Source: Flavobacteriaceae bacterium
GTDB taxonomy: Bacteria > Bacteroidota > Bacteroidia > Flavobacteriales > Flavobacteriaceae
NCBI GenBank assembly: GCA_008081325.1
Contig: VMCO01000178.1
Location: 1 to 8,310, forward strand
Direction of reading: 5' to 3'
DNA length: 8,310 bases
Shown: positions 1 through 6,994 of the stretch, piece by piece
Layout: each line of letters opens with the position of its first letter
Numbering within the stretch: position 1 is the first letter of the stretch
The notes under the pieces: generated by a model
Databases searched by the model: none
Told to the model about the DNA's origin: nothing
The model's input: the letters and a program-made list of their open reading frames with translations, nothing else
Position numbers and translations under genes: made by a program

Positions 1-107
1 TTCCCAGATTTTTGCCAGCCATTAACTTTTGTTGAATCTGCTGTCTTTTCCTGAGAAAAAGAGACTAAATTAAATGTAAAGAAAATTAGTATTGAAATCT
101 TTTTCAC
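1..107 (-). CDS. N-terminal fragment of a secreted protein (possibly DUF3078 family), GTG start
   Basis: The minus strand reads open from a GTG at 107-105 to the window edge, giving 35 codons. The product begins (V/M)KKISILIFFTFNLVSFSQ, a clear signal peptide: two lysines, a hydrophobic core, then Ser-Phe-Ser-Gln, the usual flavobacterial cleavage context before a polar stretch (EKTADSTKVN). The next residues, NGWQKSG, resemble the start of the mature region in flavobacterial DUF3078 outer-membrane proteins, but that identity rests on recollection of a short motif. No ATG lies between the GTG and the in-frame stop at 131-129, so GTG is the only standard start. The gene is divergent from the beta-mannosidase, 80 bp away. 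A secreted protein start is fairly secure; the family is tentative. Confidence 0.68.
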   Translation of the reverse strand, partial: MKKISILIFFTFNLVSFSQEKTADSTKVNGWQKSG

Positions 108-132
108 AAAATGAAATAAATTAAAAGTTCAA

Positions 133-170
133 AATTCTAAATTATTCATTTTTCTTTAAAATTTAGAATT
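133..170. repeat. 11-bp inverted repeat between divergent genes
   Basis: The arms AATTCTAAATT (133-143) and AATTTAGAATT (160-170) are perfect reverse complements separated by 16 bp. They lie between the GTG of the left minus-strand gene and the ATG of the mannosidase. The stem holds only one G-C pair and neither gene ends here, so a terminator is unlikely. An operator shared by the two divergent promoters, or a common AT-rich intergenic repeat, are both possible. No convincing Bacteroidota promoter (TTTG, then TAnnTTTG) was found on either strand. Confidence 0.45.
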
Positions 171-187
171 CATAATTTGTTAATTAT

Positions 188-2767
188 ATGAATATTTTAA
201 AATTAATCTTATTTCAAGCTTTTCTTCTTTTTTTTCTATCCTGTTCCAATACTAAGCAAGAATACATAGTTGAACTTAATTCAAATTGGGAATTCAAATC
301 TGAAAATGATAAAGAATACTTGCCTGCATCTGTTCCTGGCACAGTTCATCTGGATCTTTTAAATAACGGAAAGATCAATGATCCTTTTTTTAGATTAAAT
401 GAGCATCAACTACAATGGATAGATAAACTTGATTGGGATTATAGAACATATTTCGACATAAATGATTATCATTTTGATTATGACGTGATCGAATTAGATT
501 TTTTTGGTCTTGATACTTATGCTGACGTTTTTTTAAATGATTCATTGATCTATTCATCTGATAATATGTTTGTCGGTAAAACAGTGGATGTAAAAAAAAA
601 TATTAAAAAAGGGAAAAATGAATTACTTATTAAATTTAAATCTCCTATTGATGTGGGAATTGAAATGTATGATAAATTAGGGTATAAGCTCCCTGACAAC
701 GCTAATGATCTTTCAGAAATAGGAAAAGTACCAGGAAATAAAAAGGTAGGGGTTTTTGAAAGAAAAGCCCCCTACTCTTTTGGTTGGGATTGGGGCCCCA
801 GATTAGTAACTTCCGGAATTTGGAGACCAATAAATATTAACTTTTGGAACAACTTTAAAATTAACGATCTACATTTAACCCAAAATATTATTGGTGATGA
901 TGCGAATATAAAGGCCGAAATTGAAGTCCTTTCATCTCTTGAAAATCAGAACTTAAACGCTAGAATATATGTAGATAACAATATTATAGCAAGCGAACTT
1001 GTTCACTTAACAAATGGTAAAAATAAATTTTCGATTCCTTTTACCATTAGTGATATAGAAAGATGGTGGCCTAATGGTATGGGGGAGCAGAAACTTTACG
1101 ATGTTAGAGTTGAAATTTCACATGAAAATTATATTTCTAAATCCTCAAAATCAATTGGATTAAGAACAATTGAACTAGTAACTGAAAAAGACTCAATTGG
1201 AAACAACTTTTTCTTTAAGGTAAACGGTATTCCTACTTTCATGAAAGGGGTTAATTATATTCCGCAGGATGTTTTCTTGCCTCGTGTTAATAATTCTAAT
1301 TATGAAAATATAATTTCTGCTGCAATTGATGCAAATATGAATATGATTAGAGTTTGGGGTGGTGGTATTTATGAGGAGGATTTATTTTATGATTTGTGTG
1401 ATGAGTATGGTTTACTTGTTTGGCAGGATTTTATGTTCGCCTGTGCAATGTATCCTGGAAATGAAAGTTTTTTAAAATCTGTTGAAGAGGAGGCAATATA
1501 TAACGTAAAAAGAATAAGAACACATCCGTCAATTGCGTTATGGTGTGGTAACAACGAAGTGCTTTCAGCTTGGGAAAATTGGGGCTGGAAAGAGGATATA
1601 ATCGAAAACCAATCACAAGAAGTTGCGGATACAATATTTAAATCCTATGATCAGATTTTTCATCAAATCTTACCTGATGTGATTCAAAAATATGATAACA
1701 GTACTGACTATTGGTCATCGTCTCCAAGCAGCTCCATGGGTGTTAAAGAATCTTTAACAAGTGGTGATGCTCATTATTGGGGAGTATGGTGGGGAAAAGA
1801 ACCATTTAGCACATATGAAGAAAAGATTCCTAGATTTATGTCAGAGTTTGGCTTTCAGTCATTTCCAGAGTTCTCATCAGTGAAAAAATATACCAACCCG
1901 TCTGACTATGATATTTATTCTGATGTGATGAAATCTCATCAAAGATCAAGTATTGGTAATAGTACAATAGAAGAGTATATGAGTCGAGATTATAATGTTC
2001 CTGAATCTTTTGAGCATTTTCTTTATGTTAGTCAATTACTTCAGGCAGAGGGTATTTCCTTAGGAATGGAAGCTCAAAGAAGAAATAGAGATATTTGCAT
2101 GGGTAGCCTATACTGGCAGTTAAATGATTGTTGGCCAGTTGCGTCTTGGTCGAGCATTGACTATTATGGAAAATGGAAAGCACTTCATTATAAAACGAAG
2201 AATTCATTTGAGGAATCTATTTTATCATTTCATAAAAAAAGTAATGAAGTGATTGTACATTTTGTTACTGATAAATTAGAAAGTCAAAAATTAAAATTTG
2301 AAATTCATTTAAAGGATTTTTCAGGTAAAATTCATAATAAATGGGAAGGGGAGTTCTTATCAAACCCAAATAATTCTAAGAAGATTTATAGTATAAACTT
2401 ATCCATGATCAATGAAGAATATAACTACTTTAACGACAAATTTATTACCGGAACAATATATGCTGGAAACGAAATTATCTCTGAAAAAATCGAATATCTT
2501 ACAGCTATAAAAAATTTACAACTTCCAACTCCAAAATTTAAATATGAAGTTAATATTATAGATAATTTCTTTGAAGTTAGTCTTGTTTCAGAAAATTTAA
2601 TTAAAAACCTGTTTATAGATTCTATGCTTGAATATAATTTTTCTGATAATTATTTTGACCTCATTCCTAATCAAGAAAAAGTTATAAGAATAAAAAGGGA
2701 CAACTACCAATCGGTTAATGCCTTTAAAGAAAGTCTTAATTTCTTAAGTCTTTATGAAACTTACTAA
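188..2767 (+). CDS. Beta-mannosidase, glycoside hydrolase family 2, lipoprotein
   Basis: This 859-residue enzyme should release non-reducing-end beta-D-mannose from mannan-derived oligosaccharides or N-glycans with retention of configuration. Residues 1-18 are a hydrophobic signal ending FLSCS, with Cys19 as the probable lipidated residue, so it is likely membrane-anchored. The order is: GH2 sugar-binding domain (about 25-210) with the beta-mannosidase signature RKAPYSFGWDWGP at 192-204, an Ig-like domain (about 215-325), the TIM barrel (about 330-665) and two C-terminal beta domains. RVWGGG begins at Arg388. Glu457 in WCGNNE is the expected acid/base, and Glu553 in FMSEFGF is the expected nucleophile. 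Length is normal for the family and nothing is broken. The ATG at 188 is supported by the signal peptide. No SusCD pair or other glycan-use gene is present in the window. Its last 32 bp overlap the convergent integrase-like gene. Confidence 0.95.
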   Translation: MNILKLILFQAFLLFFLSCSNTKQEYIVELNSNWEFKSENDKEYLPASVPGTVHLDLLNNGKINDPFFRLNEHQLQWIDKLDWDYRTYFDINDYHFDYDVIELDFFGLDTYADVFLNDSLIYSSDNMFVGKTVDVKKNIKKGKNELLIKFKSPIDVGIEMYDKLGYKLPDNANDLSEIGKVPGNKKVGVFERKAPYSFGWDWGPRLVTSGIWRPININFWNNFKINDLHLTQNIIGDDANIKAEIEVLSSLENQNLNARIYVDNNIIASELVHLTNGKNKFSIPFTISDIERWWPNGMGEQKLYDVRVEISHENYISKSSKSIGLRTIELVTEKDSIGNNFFFKVNGIPTFMKGVNYIPQDVFLPRVNNSNYENIISAAIDANMNMIRVWGGGIYEEDLFYDLCDEYGLLVWQDFMFACAMYPGNESFLKSVEEEAIYNVKRIRTHPSIALWCGNNEVLSAWENWGWKEDIIENQSQEVADTIFKSYDQIFHQILPDVIQKYDNSTDYWSSSPSSSMGVKESLTSGDAHYWGVWWGKEPFSTYEEKIPRFMSEFGFQSFPEFSSVKKYTNPSDYDIYSDVMKSHQRSSIGNSTIEEYMSRDYNVPESFEHFLYVSQLLQAEGISLGMEAQRRNRDICMGSLYWQLNDCWPVASWSSIDYYGKWKALHYKTKNSFEESILSFHKKSNEVIVHFVTDKLESQKLKFEIHLKDFSGKIHNKWEGEFLSNPNNSKKIYSINLSMINEEYNYFNDKFITGTIYAGNEIISEKIEYLTAIKNLQLPTPKFKYEVNIIDNFFEVSLVSENLIKNLFIDSMLEYNFSDNYFDLIPNQEKVIRIKRDNYQSVNAFKESLNFLSLYETY

Positions 2768-4109
2768 GTTCATGTAAAAAATTTGAAAATTCCGAAGGTG
2801 TTTTAATATGATTTAGAGCAAATTTATTCAAATCAATGCCTAAAAAAATTAATCTATTAATGATTACCTGAGTTAATTCACTAACATATAAATTTTTTAA
2901 AATCATCTGTTCATATTTTTCTATATTTTGTTTTAAAATAGCAGTATCATTTAAAGTGATAAGTTCTGTTTTTTTGATTTTTGAAAATAGAATATCACTT
3001 GAGATTTTATTCATTTCAATCTCTTTTAATTTATTATAATAAATACTTTTTGCATCACTAAATTTCAGATTATAGTTTTCTTTAATTTTCATTTGATAAA
3101 AATTCCAAAGATTTCTATATAGATTGTTTTTCTTTTGAATATCAAAATCAAAAACTTTATAATAGTTCGAGTAGGTAGAGAGAATAAAAGGGTATTTCTT
3201 ATAGTGGGTTATATAAAACAATGTTTTAACCAGCTCAATAATCTTTATTTTAACATAATCTAGTTTTACGTATTTAACCCCTTCTCCTTTGTTAGATCTT
3301 TTAAATTTTATGACAATACTATCTTCATCATATAGCATCATGCTTAATAGGTCCTTTTTGTTTTTATTTTCAATTACTTTATAATTTACAAGATTAGAAG
3401 GAGACATTCCGCCACATACTACAAGCATTAAAAACATAGACAGTGATTGTATTTCAAAGACATCATTAGATTTGTTCACTGCTTCTATAAATTTATCTTT
3501 ATTAAAAGATGTTTTTTTAATTGATTTTTGTCTTTTTTCTAGTATATGCTTCGGAATAACAAATCTTTTTGTGATAAAACCATCCTTTTTAGCTTGATTC
3601 ATAATCACAGACATTTTTTTCACATAGGAGTTTATAGATGATCTTTTAACTCCTTTTTTTTCTGCATTATATTTAAATTCAAGAATTGTGTTTTCCTCTA
3701 ATATATAATTGAAATGAATATTAGTTTTATTAAGATGTTTTCTAAACACCTTAACAACATTTAGGTAATCATTTGCTGTAACTAGGTTTTTATTTTTAAC
3801 AAAGTCATTTCTAACATATTCTTCTAGTGAATAGATATCTATTCCCTTTTTTAAATAGTTTTCTAAATCATCTGTTGACCAATTATATTCAAAATATTTC
3901 GCTAAAGCATCCTTTTTTTTAGCTTTTAATTTTTCCAATGTTACATTTAATGAAATAGAATCGATTGTTTTTGATCCATCAAAATATTCTTCGTCAACTA
4001 AAACTCCGGTATTTATTTTTTTTCTGTAGTTTTTTGCACTGCAATCGTAAATTATCGCCCTTTTATTTTCCTTTGTTTTATATGTTGATTTTGTTATTTT
4101 AATGTTCAT
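2736..4109 (-). CDS. Degenerate tyrosine-recombinase/integrase-like protein, probably catalytically inactive
   Basis: This 457-residue, lysine- and asparagine-rich protein has the layout of Bacteroidota phage-type integrases: an N-terminal Arm DNA-binding domain (about 1-75, with INTGVLVDEEYFD resembling the family's stG.kvdp.yWd), a helical SAM-like core-binding domain (about 93-185) and a C-terminal region matching the catalytic fold (about 205-390). By eye, the catalytic residues are gone. The box I Arg after Gly-Met is Ser236 (GGMSPSN). In box II (FSDAKSIYY), the His and Arg become Ser351 and Lys354. The later Gly-His becomes Leu374-Phe375. The nucleophilic Tyr aligns with Ile384 (KKTELI). 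A lysine in the beta-hairpin (FKRSNKG) remains. About 70 residues follow that point. The frame is intact over 1.4 kb, which argues for a maintained protein rather than a pseudogene. It may bind DNA without cutting. The fold is fairly sure; inactivity is inferred from manual alignment. Confidence 0.8.
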   Translation of the reverse strand: MNIKITKSTYKTKENKRAIIYDCSAKNYRKKINTGVLVDEEYFDGSKTIDSISLNVTLEKLKAKKKDALAKYFEYNWSTDDLENYLKKGIDIYSLEEYVRNDFVKNKNLVTANDYLNVVKVFRKHLNKTNIHFNYILEENTILEFKYNAEKKGVKRSSINSYVKKMSVIMNQAKKDGFITKRFVIPKHILEKRQKSIKKTSFNKDKFIEAVNKSNDVFEIQSLSMFLMLVVCGGMSPSNLVNYKVIENKNKKDLLSMMLYDEDSIVIKFKRSNKGEGVKYVKLDYVKIKIIELVKTLFYITHYKKYPFILSTYSNYYKVFDFDIQKKNNLYRNLWNFYQMKIKENYNLKFSDAKSIYYNKLKEIEMNKISSDILFSKIKKTELITLNDTAILKQNIEKYEQMILKNLYVSELTQVIINRLIFLGIDLNKFALNHIKTPSEFSNFLHELSKFHKDLRN

Positions 4110-4238
4110 AACTTTACATCAAAATTTTCATGATAGTTAACATAACTTGTTATATTTACTGGTAATGTAAAGCTAATAAAAATTATTTTATTATTATAAT
4201 TTTGAATTTTATTCAAGCATTTTTTATTTATAAAAAAA
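4110..4238 (-). promoter_or_regulatory. 129-bp upstream region of the integrase-like gene
   Basis: This very AT-rich gap separates the nuclease stop from the integrase-like start on the same strand. It probably holds the promoter of the integrase-like gene, but no good match to the Bacteroidota consensus (TTTG ... TAnnTTTG) stands out. A weak 6-bp hairpin, TTGAAT-TTT-ATTCAA (4202-4216), lies 23-37 bp after the nuclease stop. With one G-C pair and no clean U-tract it is a poor terminator candidate. The dyad elements closer to the start are listed separately. Confidence 0.4.
4135..4160. repeat. Imperfect 26-bp palindrome upstream of the integrase-like gene
   Basis: The core is ATAAC-TT-GTTAT (4142-4153). 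Symmetry continues outward around the same centre (4147.5), so 10 of 13 mirrored positions can pair across 4135-4160. Mismatches are the central TT, the C/A next to the core and one T/T. The near edge is 26 bp upstream of the start codon at 4109. A second pair, CTTTACAT (4112-4119) and ATGTAAAG (4165-4172), brackets it with 45 bp between the arms. This suits an operator or a recombinase-like binding site. In DNA this AT-rich some symmetry arises by chance. Confidence 0.45.
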
Positions 4239-6926
4239 TTAATTTTTAAATTCATTTTTATTATTTAATATATCTTTTATTAATAAAACTACTTCACTTT
4301 TGTAATTTTCTAGATTTTCTTCATTTAGTGTACATATTCCATTGAATTTTCCTTCTAGAAATCCATCTTTCATGTTTTTTAAATTTATTATTCCACTTTT
4401 CATAGGCACTCCTCCCAACTCACGACTTATACCAATCATATAAACTAATAGCTGCAGATTATAAATCCCTTTTTCTTCTCTCAATTCTTCACTATTCTTT
4501 ATCGTTAAATCTCCCTTAAATAATTTTTTTCCACTCTTATAATCTATTAGCCTAATCTCTCCATCTATTTCATCTATTCTATCAATCTTACCTCTAATTT
4601 TATATTTTTCCTTTCCAAAACTTATTTCTGTTTCAAAATTTTTTTCAATACCTATAATCTTTATTTCATTTTTATCAATCAATATTTTCCTGTCTAATTC
4701 AATTACCTTTTCTACATATTTTTTTACTGTTTTTACTATAATTACATTTTTACCTCTGTATATATTTTCTTTTCTAACATAATTTTGAATCACATTTTCA
4801 ACAGTTTTATTTATCTTTTTTTTCATTTCTTTTAAGCCCTCTATCCTTAGTTTTTTGCCAACGTAATCCTTATAAAGTAATTCTAGCGAATCATGAACAA
4901 TATTTCCAATTGTACTTGCAGCTATAGTTTCTTCAACTTTTTCATCTCTCAAACCTAAAATATAGCTTTCAAAAAACTTTATTTGGTCCTTAACATATAA
5001 ACACAGCATAGATGCACTCACTCCGTTCTTTATAAGCTCTTTTAGTTTTTGTTGAACAGCCTTCGTTTTATGGTACGAAGCCTCAGTATTATACTTTACA
5101 GGAGTTTTTGCTAATAAAATATTTTTATTTATTTCATGAACTTTTTCTACTTCAATTTGTGTGATAAACCTACTTACTTCGCCACTATTAACAGCGTCTG
5201 GTTCAGTATTATAGATAAACCAAATATTTTGAGCCCTTTTTATTAATCTATAGAAGTGATAAGCAAACACTGAATCTTTTTCTTTGAATGTTTGTAGATT
5301 GTTTGCTTTTTTTATTTCAAATGGAATAAAGCTATTGCTATTATTTCCAACAGGTAAAATACCTTCGTTTACTGAAGTTATAATTATGTTTTTATAATTT
5401 AATAATCTAGTTTCTAGCATTCCCATTATCTGAAGTCCTTTAACAGGCTCACCGTTAAAGGGAGAAGCATTCATCTCACATAGTTCTTTAAAAATAATCT
5501 TAAGAGAGTTAATGTTTTTTAAATAATCTAATTTTTCTGATGACAGCTTAATTTGCAAGAAGATCTTATTAATGTTATATAATAGTTCAAGATTTATAAA
5601 ATCATTTTCCGGGTTTATAGAATAATATTTTTTTATCAGTTCTATCAAATCTAAACACGAATCTATTCCTTCACTGGCATTATTCCATTTAGAAAAGATT
5701 AGTTTATAGATTAGTTTATTTTCATTATCCATATTTATTATGTCATTCTTAGACATATAAATAAGATTTTCGTTTTTTATTTTTCTTCTTAAATCATTTT
5801 GTTTGTTTAAAATTGGGCTAATAAGTTCGTGAGAAATCAGTGAAATTACATTCTTATAATAAAAACTATTCTGATTTTTAGCGTGAGTGTTTAACAACAA
5901 ATAAAAAAAAGAGTAAATGTTTGAGTTTTTTAGCGGATATCCCATTGTAATGTTTATATTTTTAACATTACTTGGAATAGAATTTAATAATGGAATTAAC
6001 AACTTTTCATCACCTAAAACAACTGCTGTATCGTTTAGCTCAGCTTGGTTCATGTGACTCAGTAATTCACCAACGTATTTTACTTGCCCAATATTTTTAG
6101 GAGTGCCAATAGAGTTTATGTTTTTGTCTTCTCTATAAATATCACAACTTATTTCGATATCATTTTGTTTGTAATACGGCCATTTCTTTAAGTAGTTATC
6201 AATAAATAAGGAGGCATTGTTATATTCAGAATTTATAAATGATTTATCTATATCCCAGTAAATCTCTCCATTATTACTAATAATTTCTTGAATAACTTCA
6301 GATTCAGATTTACTTAAAGCATTAAACCCAATAAAAATATGTTTTACATTCTTTTTATTTTCTATATAATTTTGAATTTGCTCACAAGCCTCTCTGTATA
6401 TTAAGCCCTGATAACCTTTTCTTTGATTAAATAATTTTGACGTTAATTCATTGTGATACACCTTAATTTTACCCCAAAATTCTTTATAGTTTTTGATCAG
6501 TTCGGTTTCTTCCTCAAAGTTGGACCAATGAGTTAAATCTTTAAAAGCCTTTAAATAATCAAATAGCGAATCAGTATCACAAAGTTCTCTGTCAATTTCG
6601 CTGAAATCTTTTAAAAGGGTCTTAGCCCAGGATATATATTCTTCAAAAGTTTGCTGATCTTCTTTTTTGGTATTATTTGAATAAACACTATAGAATTCAA
6701 ATAATAATTCAGAGTCTGAAATTTTCTCAATTCCTGAGATTGTTGACATAAACCCTTCAATATCATAAATAATTGGAGAAAATATTGTTTTTTTAGTCGC
6801 CTCACTAATTTCTTTCTTTAGGAAAATTTGAGACCTTTTATTTGGTACGACTATTATAGTCTTTGAAATATCAGTGTCATTACCAATAGAAATTTTTTTT
6901 ACAACATCTTTAATAAATCCATGCAT
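4239..6926 (-). CDS. AddB-like PD-(D/E)XK exonuclease with inactivated helicase region
   Basis: From the ATG at 6926 this protein has 895 residues. It resembles the AddB-type partner of AddAB recombination nucleases, which process double-strand breaks in the cytoplasm for RecA loading. The N-terminus (IIVVPNKRSQIFLKKEI) matches the degenerate helicase start of this family and lacks a Walker A loop. The nuclease domain is near the C-terminus: His678 in GNIVHDSLELLY, Asp782 in GKIDRID, Asp795 and Lys797 in LIDYKSGK, and Gln825/Tyr829 in QLLVY, so all RecB-nuclease motifs are present. The AddB iron-sulfur cysteines are missing: the usual Cys-Pro before KFYF reads KDQIKFF, and the protein ends at NKNEFKN without a cysteine-rich tail. 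An in-frame ATG at 6953 would add nine residues, but it lies inside the ompA terminator hairpin, so the ATG at 6926, leading to MHGFIKDVV, is preferred. No AddA-like gene is in the window. Confidence 0.85.
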   Translation of the reverse strand: MHGFIKDVVKKISIGNDTDISKTIIVVPNKRSQIFLKKEISEATKKTIFSPIIYDIEGFMSTISGIEKISDSELLFEFYSVYSNNTKKEDQQTFEEYISWAKTLLKDFSEIDRELCDTDSLFDYLKAFKDLTHWSNFEEETELIKNYKEFWGKIKVYHNELTSKLFNQRKGYQGLIYREACEQIQNYIENKKNVKHIFIGFNALSKSESEVIQEIISNNGEIYWDIDKSFINSEYNNASLFIDNYLKKWPYYKQNDIEISCDIYREDKNINSIGTPKNIGQVKYVGELLSHMNQAELNDTAVVLGDEKLLIPLLNSIPSNVKNINITMGYPLKNSNIYSFFYLLLNTHAKNQNSFYYKNVISLISHELISPILNKQNDLRRKIKNENLIYMSKNDIINMDNENKLIYKLIFSKWNNASEGIDSCLDLIELIKKYYSINPENDFINLELLYNINKIFLQIKLSSEKLDYLKNINSLKIIFKELCEMNASPFNGEPVKGLQIMGMLETRLLNYKNIIITSVNEGILPVGNNSNSFIPFEIKKANNLQTFKEKDSVFAYHFYRLIKRAQNIWFIYNTEPDAVNSGEVSRFITQIEVEKVHEINKNILLAKTPVKYNTEASYHKTKAVQQKLKELIKNGVSASMLCLYVKDQIKFFESYILGLRDEKVEETIAASTIGNIVHDSLELLYKDYVGKKLRIEGLKEMKKKINKTVENVIQNYVRKENIYRGKNVIIVKTVKKYVEKVIELDRKILIDKNEIKIIGIEKNFETEISFGKEKYKIRGKIDRIDEIDGEIRLIDYKSGKKLFKGDLTIKNSEELREEKGIYNLQLLVYMIGISRELGGVPMKSGIINLKNMKDGFLEGKFNGICTLNEENLENYKSEVVLLIKDILNNKNEFKN

Positions 6927-6936
6927 CTTATAAAAA

Positions 6937-6971
6937 TAGAAAACGCCTCGCATTTAGCGAAGCGTTTTCTA
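6937..6971 (-). terminator. Rho-independent terminator of the ompA-family gene
   Basis: A strong hairpin has 9-bp arms AGAAAACGC (6938-6946) and GCGTTTTCT (6962-6970), extended by a T-A pair at 6937/6971, one C/A mismatch (6947/6961), then TCGC and GCGA closing a 5-nt ATTTA loop. Read on the minus strand it begins 24 nt after the OmpA stop and continues into TATTTTTATAAG, a T-rich run. It is the most GC-rich piece of this intergenic stretch. The stem ends just 10 nt before the preferred nuclease start codon. Confidence 0.85.
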
Positions 6972-6994
6972 ATATAGTGTATGTGTTTAAAAGC

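Noticed and set aside
1431..1634. Open minus-strand frame of 67 codons inside the mannosidase
   Set aside because: It is a shadow of the TIM-barrel region that contains Glu457, with no independent support.
2736..4238. Mobile element or integrated phage with attachment sites around the integrase-like gene
   Set aside because: No tRNA, flanking direct repeat, excisionase or phage gene is visible, and the protein appears unable to recombine DNA.
6611..6805. Open minus-strand frame of 64 codons within the nuclease
   Set aside because: It lies on the same strand but in another frame of a well-supported gene, with no recognisable product.
6930..6937. Minus-strand TATTTTTA as a Bacteroidota -7 box (TAnnTTTG) for the nuclease
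   Set aside because: It would put transcription start at or after the start codon, no TTTG lies at the right distance upstream, and the T-run is better explained as the terminator tail.
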